In this document: piece after piece, positions 56,057-64,000 of the stretch
Layout of the letters: the number at the start of each line of letters is the position of its first letter
How positions within the stretch are numbered: the first letter of the stretch is position 1
Source: Corynebacterium lizhenjunii
GTDB lineage: Bacteria; Actinomycetota; Actinomycetes; Mycobacteriales; Mycobacteriaceae
Direction of reading: 5' to 3'
Length of the DNA stretch: 64,000 nucleotides
NCBI RefSeq assembly: GCF_011038655.2
Contig: NZ_CP064954.1
Location: 2,108,001 to 2,172,000, forward strand
Notes under the pieces: model-generated
Told to the model about the DNA's origin: nothing
What the model saw: only the letters and a program-made list of their open reading frames with translations
Databases searched by the model: none
Position numbers and translations under genes: made by a program

Positions 56057-56205
56057 CGGGCGCTCCTTTCCTTATGCGCTATTCCAAGCGGATGAATACT
56101 TTAAGTACGGCTACACACGTAGCCATGACACGAGGGAATACAATACCGGAACCCGGCCCTTTTGCCAAAACTCCCTTAAAGCTTCGCAGTGGCTACCATG
56201 TCTTT

Positions 56206-57036
56206 ATGACTACCGACCGCACCGCAGACGCCTCTTTGCAACGCCACATCATTGCCACGTTAGGCACTTTACCCACCATCGACCCAGCTACCGAGACAGC
56301 TAAGCGGGTCAACTATCTCGCAGACTACCTGCGCCACACCGGTGCGACAGGTTACGTGCTGGGCATTTCTGGCGGCCAAGACTCGACTTTGGCCGGACGC
56401 CTGGCCCAGCTGGCTTGTGAGCGTGTGGAAGGCGCCGAGTTTTGGGCCGTCCGCCTGCCCCATGGCATCCAATCGGACGAGGCCGACGCACAGACCGCCT
56501 TACAGTTTATCCAGCCAGACCACACGCTAACTGTAAATATTCAACAGCCCACCACCGCCCTAGACCAGGCTATGGCCAGTAGCTTTCCCGGCGGGCTGAG
56601 CGACTTCAACCGCGGCAATGTCAAGGCTCGGCTGCGCATGACCGCGCAGTACGCCATCGCGGGCGAGGTAGGCGCCCTCGTGGTGGGCACAGACCATGCT
56701 GCCGAAAACATCACGGGGTTCTTCACCAAGTGGGGCGATGGCGCAGCCGATGTCCTCCCCCTCGAGGGCTTGAACAAGCGGCAGGGCGCACAGCTCCTAG
56801 AGCACCTAGGCGCCCCATCGTCGACGTGGACTAAGGTCCCCACCGCTGACCTAGAGGACGACAAGCCGTTGCTACCCGACGAGGAGGCACTGGGTGTTAC
56901 CTACGCCCACATTGATGACTACCTGGAGGGCAAGGACATTCCTGCCGATGCCCGCGCCCGCCTCGAGCAGCTATGGTTCCGCGCCGCGCACAAGCGCCGG
57001 ATGCCCGGCGGCCCCGTCACCGCCCCTATCAGCTAA
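56206..57036 (+). CDS. nadE: NAD synthetase, ammonia-dependent
   Basis: A 276-aa enzyme that turns nicotinate adenine dinucleotide into [23 protein letters not shown] is the PP-loop, and [20 protein letters not shown] and [17 protein letters not shown] are typical. Start ATG at 56206 is 6 nt after TACCAT (leaderless). A frame reaching 56074 covers the rpmJ promoter and is rejected. Confidence 0.95.
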   Translation: MTTDRTADASLQRHIIATLGTLPTIDPATETAKRVNYLADYLRHTGATGYVLGISGGQDSTLAGRLAQLACERVEGAEFWAVRLPHGIQSDEADAQTALQFIQPDHTLTVNIQQPTTALDQAMASSFPGGLSDFNRGNVKARLRMTAQYAIAGEVGALVVGTDHAAENITGFFTKWGDGAADVLPLEGLNKRQGAQLLEHLGAPSSTWTKVPTADLEDDKPLLPDEEALGVTYAHIDDYLEGKDIPADARARLEQLWFRAAHKRRMPGGPVTAPIS

Positions 57037-57149
57037 GGGCCGGGTGCCTGGTCGAGCGTGTTGGCACCAGGCTGCACACCTCACGACGCAAGCCAACCGA
57101 TGTCGGTGAGGAGAGGACCCGCAAAGAGAGGACCACAGAGGGAAGAAAA

Positions 57150-57179
57150 GGGGCTGCCACCCCGAAAGGTGACAGCCCC
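57150..57179 (-). terminator. Terminator of the tRNA-Ala pair
   Basis: GGGGCTG-CCACC and GGTG-ACAGCCCC form a strong stem. On the minus strand TTTTCTT follows. It lies 7 bp after the tRNA-Ala gene. Confidence 0.8.
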
Positions 57180-57185
57180 TGCATA

Positions 57186-57261
57186 TGGTGGAGCTAACGG
57201 GATTCGAACCCGTGACCCCCACACTGCCAGTGTGGTGCGCTACCAGCTGCGCCATAGCCCC
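57186..57261 (-). tRNA. tRNA-Ala (anticodon GGC), CCA encoded
   Basis: The minus strand opens GGGGCTATGGCGCAGCTGGT, with anticodon loop CTGGCAG (anticodon GGC, GCY codons), T arm GGGTTCGAATCCC and 3' CCA (57188-57186). Confidence 0.95.
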
Positions 57262-57284
57262 ATTGAGTTTATGAAATTGTGGAG

Positions 57285-57357
57285 TGGAGCTAACGGGATT
57301 CGAACCCGTGACCCCCACACTGCCAGTGTGGTGCGCTACCAGCTGCGCCATAGCCCC
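57285..57357 (-). tRNA. tRNA-Ala (anticodon GGC), no encoded CCA
   Basis: The 73-nt body matches its neighbour at 57186-57261, but the 3' sequence is CTC, so CCA must be added by the CCA enzyme. The two genes are 23 bp apart and clearly a tandem duplicate. Confidence 0.94.
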
Positions 57358-57430
57358 TTATTCAAGCGTGCCCACAGGAGTGGACAACGCCGTTTAATAT
57401 ATACGCCCAACCGGGGCGCAGCCAAATCGG

Positions 57431-58195
57431 CTAGAGAGCCTTGGCCTTTTCCACCCAATCAAGGATGGACTCGCCTTCCTCATCAAAGTCCTTGCCCTGG
57501 TAGATAACTCGCGGGGAGGAGATGGTGCCGGTCTCTTCCTTCAGACGCATGGCGTTGGCAGCGGCGATGTCGCCACCCTGGGCCTTGAGGTCTGCAGCCT
57601 TGACGGCATCGGCGGTATCGGCAGACGCACCCATCTGCTTGGCAGCATGAGCAAAGTCAGTGGCATCCCACTTGTTGTAGACCTTCTCCTGGTCCTCCAT
57701 CAGGTAGGTGCGCAGGTTCCAGTAGGTCTTGGCATCTCCAGTTGCAGCCAGGGCGTTCATAGCAGCAGCGGCCTTGGTGGAGTGGCCAGTGGCGCCAGAG
57801 AGGACATCCTCGGTCAGCTCCTTGCCGGACACATCCAGGAAGTTCAGGGGGCGAATCAGGACATTGAACTCACCGGCCTCGATGGCGGCCTTCATGTCTT
57901 CATCGGTGGCCTCTGCCAGCTCAGAGCAGTGAGGACAGGAGTAGTCCTCGTACAGCTCCAGCGTGGGTGCGTCCTTGGCGGTGTTCGCCGACGACAGCAA
58001 GATAGCGCCGTCCTTGTACTCCATGGTCATGGAGACATCCTCAAGCTCACGCTCGGCCAGATGCTCAGTCTTGGCCCCCTGGCCGTTCCAGACAATGTAG
58101 GCAATTACCGCGGCGATGATGGCCAGCAGGGCCACCAGGCCCCACAGGAACCCAGAACTGCCTTTGGCGTTGGGGTTGGTGACTTTCTTCGACAT
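57431..58195 (-). CDS. Membrane-anchored DsbA-like thiol oxidoreductase
   Basis: A 254-aa protein. One N-terminal anchor (GFLWGLVALLAIIAAVIAYI) is followed by an extracellular thioredoxin fold with the active site DYSCPHCSELAEA (CPHC) and cis-Pro in SSPRVIYQG. It introduces disulfides into exported proteins. The 75-bp gap to the next gene and the DoxX/MauE gene behind it suggest one functional unit. Confidence 0.9.
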   Translation of the reverse strand: MSKKVTNPNAKGSSGFLWGLVALLAIIAAVIAYIVWNGQGAKTEHLAERELEDVSMTMEYKDGAILLSSANTAKDAPTLELYEDYSCPHCSELAEATDEDMKAAIEAGEFNVLIRPLNFLDVSGKELTEDVLSGATGHSTKAAAAMNALAATGDAKTYWNLRTYLMEDQEKVYNKWDATDFAHAAKQMGASADTADAVKAADLKAQGGDIAAANAMRLKEETGTISSPRVIYQGKDFDEEGESILDWVEKAKAL

Positions 58196-58226
58196 GAATG
58201 TTTTAATCCTTCATACATATAGGAAC

Positions 58227-58246
58227 CGGCCCCTTCTCCGGGGCCG
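58227..58246 (-). terminator. Stem-loop upstream of the dsbA-like gene
   Basis: CGGCCCC and GGGGCCG (7-bp arms, 6-nt loop) stand between the MauE/DoxX gene and the dsbA-like gene. There is no long T run, so it may only lessen readthrough. Confidence 0.5.
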
Positions 58247-58270
58247 ACTAGCGGTTTATTTTAACGGACC

Positions 58271-58744
58271 CTAGGCATAGATAGCCCACTTCTTCCACGG
58301 GCGTTTGATGGTCCAGATGGTCAAGAACACATAGAAGGCGTCGCGCGCCAGCGTCTTCATGTAGTTCATCACCTGCGCATCCTGCTCGGGGCTGACTTCG
58401 AAGCAGCCACAGTCGATACCCAGTCCACGCCCCCAGGCTTGCGCAATACCAATCATGAATAGCACCAGCACCACCAGAGAAACGCTGGCTGCTTGCCGCA
58501 GGAACAACCCCAGCAGGAGCATCAGGCCGCCGGCGATTTCCAGTGGACCAATGAGGTGGGCCAGGTACCCAGACCACTCCGGGGTGAAAATCTCATAGGC
58601 CTGGATGGTCTGGGTCACCGACATGTTTTCACCAATTTTGGCCATGCCAGCCTTGATCCAGATATAGGCCAGATAAAAGCGCGCGAAGGCACTAATGACG
58701 TCAAGCACTAGTTCCTTATTTATCTTGTAATTCACCCGATTCAC
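58271..58744 (-). CDS. MauE/DoxX family membrane protein
   Basis: A 157-aa protein with four helices (FARFYLAYIWIKAGMAKIG, LIGPLEIAGGLMLLLGLFL, SLVVLVLFMIGIAQAWG and a last one). GIDCGCF between helices three and four is a redox Cys pair seen in MauE-type partners of thiol oxidoreductases. It probably recycles the neighbouring DsbA-like protein. The start is 2 bp after the pgm stop. Confidence 0.85.
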   Translation of the reverse strand: MNRVNYKINKELVLDVISAFARFYLAYIWIKAGMAKIGENMSVTQTIQAYEIFTPEWSGYLAHLIGPLEIAGGLMLLLGLFLRQAASVSLVVLVLFMIGIAQAWGRGLGIDCGCFEVSPEQDAQVMNYMKTLARDAFYVFLTIWTIKRPWKKWAIYA

Positions 58745-58745
58745 T

Positions 58746-60371
58746 TTAGCCGTTAACTCCTAAAACCTGGGAAACCACAGCTTGTGCCTCCTGTTGCACC
58801 TGGCGCAGGTGCTCTTCCCCGCGGAAAGACTCGGCGTAAATTTTATACTTGTCCTCCGTTCCGGAAGGCCGTGCGGCAAACCAGGCGTTCTCCGTGGCTA
58901 CCTTGAGCCCGCCCAGGGCGGCGCCGTTTCCGGGGGCATCGGTCAGCTTGGCCAGGATGGGCTCGCCCGCCAGCTCGGTGGCGGTGACCTGCTCCGGGGA
59001 CAGGGCAGCCAGGAGGGCCTTGGCGGTGCGGTCTGCGGGGGCATCGGTACGCGCGTAGGCAGGTTCGCCCAGCTGCGCGGCTAATTCGGCGTAGCGCTGG
59101 GAGGGGCTTTGCCCGGTCACGGCCAGGATTTCTGCGGCCAGAAGCGCCAGGATAATCCCGTCCTTATCGGTGGTCCACACGCTTCCGTCGCGCCGCAGGA
59201 AGGACGCCCCGGCAGATTCCTCCCCACCAAAGCCAATGCGGCCCTCAGTTAGCCCGTCGACGAACCACTTGAATCCCACCGGCACCTCCACCAGTTCACG
59301 CCCGTACGCCGCCACCACCCGGTCAATCAGGGAGGAGGACACGGCTGTCTTGCCAATACCCACCCCAGCGTCCCACTGCGGCCGGTGCCCCAGCAGGTAG
59401 TCAATGGCCACCGCCAGGAAGTGGTTGGGGTTCATCAGACCGGCATCGGGGGTGACAATGCCGTGGCGGTCTGCATCAGCGTCGTTGCCCGTGGCCAGGT
59501 CAAAGCGCTCCCGGTTAGCAATAAGCGAGGCCATGGCGTGCGCGGAGGAGCAGTCCATGCGAATTTGGCCGTCGGTATCCAAAGTCATAAAGCGGAAAGT
59601 GCCGTCGACGTCCGGGTTGACCACCTCCAGGTTCAGCCCGTACTCCTGCGCGATATACGGCCAGTAGCTTGCCGATGCCCCTCCCATCGGGTCCGCCCCA
59701 ATGTGCACCCCGGCTGCGGCAATGGCTTCCATGTCGATCACCGCGCCCAAGTCTTTGACGTAGTGGCTGCGATAGTCGAAGGCCTGCGCTCTCCCGTCGC
59801 GCACACCTTCTACCGGGGTGGTGGCCACGCCGTCGAGCCCGGCGCGCAGGTAGTCATTGGCCCGGCTGGCAATCCAGCTGGTGGCCTCGCTACCGGCTGG
59901 GCCACCGTGGCTGGGGTTGTACTTGAAGCCGCCATCGCGCGGCGGGTTGTGGGAGGGGGTGATGACTATGCCGTCGGAACCCGGGTGGGTGAGGATGGCA
60001 TGCGAGATGGCCGGGGTGGGCGTGTAGCCACCGGCGGCATCGACCCGCACATCAACGCCATTGGCCAGCAGCACCTGCAGGGCACTGAGCAGGGCGGGCT
60101 CGGAGAGCGCATGGGTATCCCGGCCGATAAACAGTGGGCCACGCACGCCGTGCTGCGTGCGGTAGTCCACGATGGCTTGGGTAATGGCCAGGATGTGGTC
60201 TTCGTTGAAAGCCCGGTCCAGGGCGCTGCCACGGTGGCCGGAGGTACCGAAGGCGACCTCCTGGCCGGGGGTGTCTACCTGCGGGTGCAGGGTGTAATAG
60301 GCGGCGACTAGTTCAGCGATGTCAATGAGGTCCTGGGGGCGGGCCGGGCGCCCGGCATGCTCGTGTGCCAT
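58746..60371 (-). CDS. pgm: Phosphoglucomutase (alpha-D-glucose specific)
   Basis: A 541-aa enzyme that interconverts glucose 1- and 6-phosphate for glycogen, trehalose and wall sugars. [20 protein letters not shown] holds the phosphoserine, [12 protein letters not shown] the metal site, [13 protein letters not shown] the sugar site and [16 protein letters not shown] the phosphate site. Full length. Confidence 0.96.
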   Translation of the reverse strand: MAHEHAGRPARPQDLIDIAELVAAYYTLHPQVDTPGQEVAFGTSGHRGSALDRAFNEDHILAITQAIVDYRTQHGVRGPLFIGRDTHALSEPALLSALQVLLANGVDVRVDAAGGYTPTPAISHAILTHPGSDGIVITPSHNPPRDGGFKYNPSHGGPAGSEATSWIASRANDYLRAGLDGVATTPVEGVRDGRAQAFDYRSHYVKDLGAVIDMEAIAAAGVHIGADPMGGASASYWPYIAQEYGLNLEVVNPDVDGTFRFMTLDTDGQIRMDCSSAHAMASLIANRERFDLATGNDADADRHGIVTPDAGLMNPNHFLAVAIDYLLGHRPQWDAGVGIGKTAVSSSLIDRVVAAYGRELVEVPVGFKWFVDGLTEGRIGFGGEESAGASFLRRDGSVWTTDKDGIILALLAAEILAVTGQSPSQRYAELAAQLGEPAYARTDAPADRTAKALLAALSPEQVTATELAGEPILAKLTDAPGNGAALGGLKVATENAWFAARPSGTEDKYKIYAESFRGEEHLRQVQQEAQAVVSQVLGVNG

Positions 60372-60490
60372 GGGGTTCGCGCTCCTTGCGTGAATGGATA
60401 CTTCCCTTCCATCTTTCCCTGTTCCGGGGCGTGTGCGCGAGGTTTGGGGGAGAACTCACACCCAACTGGGAGCAAACTAGTATGTGGGCC

Positions 60491-60808
60491 ATGCGTGAAG
60501 CCATGATTGTTGGGTTGGGTGCGGCCTTGGGGGCGCTTGCCCGCTGGGGTTTAGGCCAGGTGCTTGGTGATGCCCCCTGGGTCCTCCTCGCCATCAACGT
60601 GGCGGGTTCCGGGTTGATGGGTTTGGTGCGTCCGGGGCTGTTTTGGGGCACCGGCGTGTTGGGCGGGTTTACCTCGTTGAGTGCCTTTGCCGTCCTGAGC
60701 GCCCACTTGGCTCCTGGTGTGGCTGCGGCCTATGTGGCTGCCACACTGAGCGGATGCGTAGGCGCCTACCTATTGGGGGATGTCTGGCGGGAGCGCCGGG
60801 ATGCTTGA
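60491..60808 (+). CDS. crcB1: Fluoride channel subunit CrcB 1
   Basis: A 105-aa Fluc protein with four helices. GLGAALGALARWGLGQVLG, AINVAGSGLMGLV (the Asn at the pore) and GFTSLSAFAVLSA are the family motifs. ATG 60491 is 7 nt after TAGTAT (leaderless). It overlaps crcB2 by 8 bp. Confidence 0.92.
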   Translation: MREAMIVGLGAALGALARWGLGQVLGDAPWVLLAINVAGSGLMGLVRPGLFWGTGVLGGFTSLSAFAVLSAHLAPGVAAAYVAATLSGCVGAYLLGDVWRERRDA

Positions 60809-61187
60809 GGCAGCCGCGGTGGCACTCGAGCCTGCGTCGGCGGTGCTCGAACCTGTTTCTGTGCTGCTTGAGGCTGGCGCCGTGGCCCTTGGCGCTGGCG
60901 TGGGCGGCATGCTGCGCTATGCACTGGCCCGGCGGCTACCCTCCCCCTGGGGCACGCTGGTGGCCAACGTGCTGGCCACGGTGGTGGCCGTGATGGCCCT
61001 TCAGTATTTCGTGGCCCAGCAGCTGGCGGTGGCCTTATGCGCCACCGGCTTTGCCGGCGGGCTATCCACCTGGTCTACCCTGGCCCGCGAGCTGGGCACG
61101 CGGGTGCGCCAGCGGCGCTGGGCCAAGGCGGTGGGCTACGCGATGCTCACCTTGGCGCTGACGCTACTAATCAGCAATTGCATCTAG
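60801..61187 (+). CDS. crcB2: Fluoride channel subunit CrcB 2
   Basis: A 128-aa Fluc protein. An Ala/Glu/Val-rich start of about 30 residues (ALEPASAVLEPVSVLLEAG) is unusual. The core has GAGVGGMLRYALARRLPSPW, ANVLATVVAVMAL and GFAGGLSTWSTLARE. Pairs of small CrcB proteins build heterodimeric channels. Its 3' end overlaps the FtsX gene by 21 bp. Confidence 0.9.
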   Translation: MLEAAAVALEPASAVLEPVSVLLEAGAVALGAGVGGMLRYALARRLPSPWGTLVANVLATVVAVMALQYFVAQQLAVALCATGFAGGLSTWSTLARELGTRVRQRRWAKAVGYAMLTLALTLLISNCI

Positions 61188-63683
61188 CGGCGGAGTCTTA
61201 GCCGCACGCGCAGCCGGCCACAGGGCGGCCACCACGCCCACCAGGGCGGAACCACCCAGCATGGCCGCAATCAGCCCACCGGGCACGGCGGCACTTTCTA
61301 GGCCGCTATCTCCCAGGACCTCAATGAAGGCCCAGCCCAGGCCAAAGCCGATGAGCACGCCTGCGAGCGCACCAAAGATGGCAATCTGGACTGCTTCCAA
61401 GGTGATCATGGTGCGAATCTGGCGCCGGGCTGTGCCCACTGCACGCAGCATGCCAATTTCCTGGCGGCGCTCGATCACGCCCAGGGTTAGGGTATTGACA
61501 ATGCCCAAAACAGCGATGATGACCGCCAGCGACAACAGGCCATACAAAATGGCCAGCATCTGGTTAATCATGCTCGCGGCTTGCCCTGCAAAGTCCTGCG
61601 CGGACATCACCTGAACCACCAGCAGTTCCTTGACTGCCTTCTCCAGGTCGGCGCGTAGCTGCTCTTGGTCCACGCCTTCTTCGCCGTTGACGCCCACCAT
61701 GTAAATGGTCCGGGCCTCTTCGGGGATCTTGTCGCTGACCACCGCCAGGTTCTGCACCACGTCGTTGTTGGCGAAGATGCCCTTGACTTCGACCTCGCCC
61801 ACCTTGGTGCCGGCCAGTTCCAGGGGTTGGGTTTGGCCTAGCTTCCAGCCGTGCTTGTCTGCAAAGGACTCGCTAATGATCACGCCTTGGGAAAACTCGG
61901 CGGTGCCCTCGCGCATATCGAAGGCCACCATCGCCCCCGGGGCCTTGTCAAAGACCATAGAAACCTGGGCTTGGGGGCCATAGTTCATGCCGGCCTCGCC
62001 ACCCACGGTGACCGGGGCGGTGCTCAGGGAGACCACTTCGGCCACACCGGGGACATCGGCAACCAAGTCCGGAGTCTCCTCCGGGGTGGGGAAGTTGCCA
62101 TTGGTCGGACCCGAAAGCAGGTAATCCGCCGTCAAGGTGGAGTCCACGGTGTCAGCAACCGAGGACTTCATGGTCTCCCCCAGCATGCCAATGGCCGTCA
62201 CCAGCGCCACACCCAGCGTCAGCGCGAAGGCCGTCGCAGCGGTACGGCGCGGGTTGCGCCGGGAGTTGGTTGCCGCCAGCGCCCCCACCGCCCCGAATGG
62301 CCAGCCGATAATCTTGCCCAAAGTGGGCACCACCGGCAACGACAACGCGGGACCAGCCAAGAAGAAGCCCACGATGATGGCAAAGGCACCCACACCCACC
62401 AAGCTGGCGGCCACACCGGTGCGCTCGACGCCATACACACCCACCAGTGCGGCAGCAATACCAGCGGCGATAGCCACCAAGCCGCACACGGTGCGCGCCA
62501 CCAGGGAAGACCCGGCGGCCTGCTCAGTAGAGCGCATGGCCTCCACGGGCTCCACCGCGCCCGCGCGACGAGCCGGAGCCCACGCGGAGACCACCGTCAC
62601 CAACGTTCCCAGCACAATCGGCACCCCCACGGCCAGTGGGGACAACCCCAGGGAGGATCCCATCTCCATGCCCCGGCCGGCCATAATCGCCTTGATCACT
62701 GCCACCAGGCCCACGCCGGCCACCACGCCCACGGCAGAGCCAATCAGACCCACCACCAGAGCTTCAAGCACCACGGAACGCGAAATCTGGCTCTTGGAGG
62801 CACCAAGCGCGCGCAACAGCGCAAACTCCTTGGTTCGCTGAGCCACAATCATGGAGAAAGTATTCGCAATAATAAACGTGCCCACCAGCAGAGCAATCAA
62901 CCCGAAGGCGATCAGGAAATAGTTCACAAACTTCAGCGCGGAACCAATCGCGTCGCTGAGCTCTTCTGCCAGGGCCTCACCAGACTCGGCTTCGATGTCC
63001 TCATAGGTGGCGTTGAGGTGTTCCACCAACTCGTCGGCATCCACGCCCTCAGCAGCAGACACCGCCATTTGGGATGTCTTGCCGTAGAGCTCTACAAATC
63101 CCGGCGCGTCCATCTCCAGCACCAGGGCGTCACCCTGGCTCACGGCCAGGGTGACAATGCCGCTGACAGTAACGTGGTCGCGGGTTTGCGGGTGGACCAC
63201 AATCAGCTCATCGCCAACCTCGATGCCGTACTTCTCCGCCGCAGTGTCGTTGATCACCACCTCACCCTTGCCGTGCGGGGCTTTTCCTGACGTCAACTCC
63301 CCCGGCTGTCCCACGGTGTCCTCGGGGCCGTAGTAGGGGCTCAAGGTGGCAGAACCGCTGCCGGTTTGGAAGGGCTGCGCATCCTTGTCGGCGACCACCA
63401 CAGTCTGGCTGGAGCGGAGGTTCGCACCCTTGACCTTAGGGTCATCGGCAAGCTTCTGGCGGTAGGCCTCGTCGAAATTCTTGCCATTAACGGCGGCATC
63501 GACCCCGGTAAAGGCATTAGACACTGCGGAGTCAAACGTGGCCGACAGCGAGTTGGTAAACATAAACGAACCCGCAATGAAGGACGTACCCAGCACCACT
63601 GCCAGCACGGTCAGGGCCAATCGCAGCTTGTGGGCCAAAATGTTGCGCAGGGAAACCTTGCGCATGGTATTCGTGGCTGCCAT
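61167..63683 (-). CDS. FtsX/MacB-type ABC permease
   Basis: An 838-aa protein with a double FtsX layout. An N-terminal helix (LALTVLAVVLGTSFIAG), an extracytoplasmic MacB-like domain and three helices (FLIAFGLIALLVGTFIIANT) are followed by a middle linker and a second copy that ends AAMLGGSALVGVVAALWPAA. It works with the ATPase that starts 6 bp downstream in coordinates (upstream in transcription). Such systems drive envelope lipoprotein or peptide export. Confidence 0.93.
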   Translation of the reverse strand: MAATNTMRKVSLRNILAHKLRLALTVLAVVLGTSFIAGSFMFTNSLSATFDSAVSNAFTGVDAAVNGKNFDEAYRQKLADDPKVKGANLRSSQTVVVADKDAQPFQTGSGSATLSPYYGPEDTVGQPGELTSGKAPHGKGEVVINDTAAEKYGIEVGDELIVVHPQTRDHVTVSGIVTLAVSQGDALVLEMDAPGFVELYGKTSQMAVSAAEGVDADELVEHLNATYEDIEAESGEALAEELSDAIGSALKFVNYFLIAFGLIALLVGTFIIANTFSMIVAQRTKEFALLRALGASKSQISRSVVLEALVVGLIGSAVGVVAGVGLVAVIKAIMAGRGMEMGSSLGLSPLAVGVPIVLGTLVTVVSAWAPARRAGAVEPVEAMRSTEQAAGSSLVARTVCGLVAIAAGIAAALVGVYGVERTGVAASLVGVGAFAIIVGFFLAGPALSLPVVPTLGKIIGWPFGAVGALAATNSRRNPRRTAATAFALTLGVALVTAIGMLGETMKSSVADTVDSTLTADYLLSGPTNGNFPTPEETPDLVADVPGVAEVVSLSTAPVTVGGEAGMNYGPQAQVSMVFDKAPGAMVAFDMREGTAEFSQGVIISESFADKHGWKLGQTQPLELAGTKVGEVEVKGIFANNDVVQNLAVVSDKIPEEARTIYMVGVNGEEGVDQEQLRADLEKAVKELLVVQVMSAQDFAGQAASMINQMLAILYGLLSLAVIIAVLGIVNTLTLGVIERRQEIGMLRAVGTARRQIRTMITLEAVQIAIFGALAGVLIGFGLGWAFIEVLGDSGLESAAVPGGLIAAMLGGSALVGVVAALWPAARAAKTPPLDAIAD

Positions 63684-63689
63684 AAGAAA

Positions 63690-64000
63690 TTAACCCTCGA
63701 TTTCCGCCATGATTTTGTGGATGGCCTCCATGGTGGGTTCGTGCAGCTCGTTGACCACTCGGCCGTCGGCCAAGAAAATCACGCGGTCCGCGTAGCTTGC
63801 CGCCTTGGCATCATGGGTCACAATCACCACGGTCTGGCCGTCATGGTCCACGGCGTGGCGCAAAATGTCGAGCACCTCCGCAGAGGAATTGGAATCCAGG
63901 TTGCCCGTGGGCTCATCCCCAAAAATGATGTCCGGGCGGGAGACCAAAGCCCGCGCACACGCCACGCGCTGCTGCTGGCCGCCAGAAAGCTCCGCCGGGC
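63690..64000 (-). CDS. ABC transporter ATPase (partial, MacB/LolD type)
   Basis: The C-terminal 103 residues of an ATPase that continues past the window. AELSGGQQQRVACARAL is the signature, DIIFGDEPTGNLDS Walker B and D-loop, and VIVTHDAKAASYADRVIFL the switch. The ELSGGQQQR plus GNLDS pattern is typical of FtsE/LolD/MacB-like ATPases. It is the upstream partner of the permease at 61167. Confidence 0.95.
   Translation of the reverse strand, partial: PAELSGGQQQRVACARALVSRPDIIFGDEPTGNLDSNSSAEVLDILRHAVDHDGQTVVIVTHDAKAASYADRVIFLADGRVVNELHEPTMEAIHKIMAEIEG

Overview
The window is chromosomal DNA of a high-GC actinobacterium, almost certainly a Corynebacterium. It carries a giant type I fatty acid synthase with a separate AcpS, a class Ib ribonucleotide reductase set (nrdHIE and nrdF), an aa3 oxidase subunit I on its own, an LPxTG-like (LADTG) surface protein, and a dinG-pncB-clpS-DUF2017-P1 peptidase-rhomboid-murI-MBL-rph-rdgB block that is syntenic with Mycobacterium tuberculosis Rv1329c to Rv1341 (minus the mec-cysO-cysM genes). 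Many genes have a TANNNT -10 box 6-9 bases before the start codon, the signature of leaderless or near-leaderless mRNAs common in corynebacteria.

Layout. 1-171: tRNA-Lys and terminator. 271-2437: a CRISPR array of 36 repeats and 35 spacers, read on the minus strand. 2438-11613: leader and a complete type I-E cas operon on the minus strand (transcription order cas3-cse1-cse2-cas7e-cas5e-cas6e-cas1-cas2, then the array). 11614-11892: the cas promoter and, facing away from it on the plus strand, a crRNA-like mini-CRISPR. It has a degenerate repeat that keeps the 5' handle, one 33-nt spacer, and a second repeat that runs into a U-rich terminator. The spacer's seed half matches the cas3 promoter: guide positions 1-5 and 7-11 are identical, and the mismatches fall at 6 and 12, the bases that Cascade flips out. 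I read it as a Cas-regulating RNA (CreR-like) that guides Cascade to repress its own operon. It is the most interesting item here.

11893-16320: glutaminase, nicotinamidase, small envelope proteins, Bcp peroxiredoxin, a TetR regulator and AcpS. 16384-19178: a CUT2-type sugar ABC importer with duplicated operator-like repeats upstream. 19766-21172: sortase-type surface protein. 21395-30262: FAS-I. 30415-37424: secreted HNH nuclease, SPFH protein, S33 peptidase, tRNA-Leu, small membrane proteins, a 13E12-type HNH protein and a membrane acyltransferase. 37612-46621: the rdgB-to-dinG block. 46560-50266: peptidyl-tRNA hydrolase (Pth2), SerB and CtaD. 50734-55643: nrdF, a GntR regulator, and nrdHIE with two NrdR boxes. 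55934-58744: rpmJ, nadE, two tRNA-Ala genes, a DsbA-like protein and its MauE/DoxX partner. 58746-64000: phosphoglucomutase, a CrcB pair, and an FtsX/MacB-type ABC exporter cut by the window edge.

A second window-wide signal is a 10-mer, TGCCGATGCC (often as AGCTTGCCGATGCCCC). I find it about 26 times on both strands, in coding (two different frames) and non-coding DNA, where base composition predicts less than one. All positions, counts and alignments were made by eye without software.
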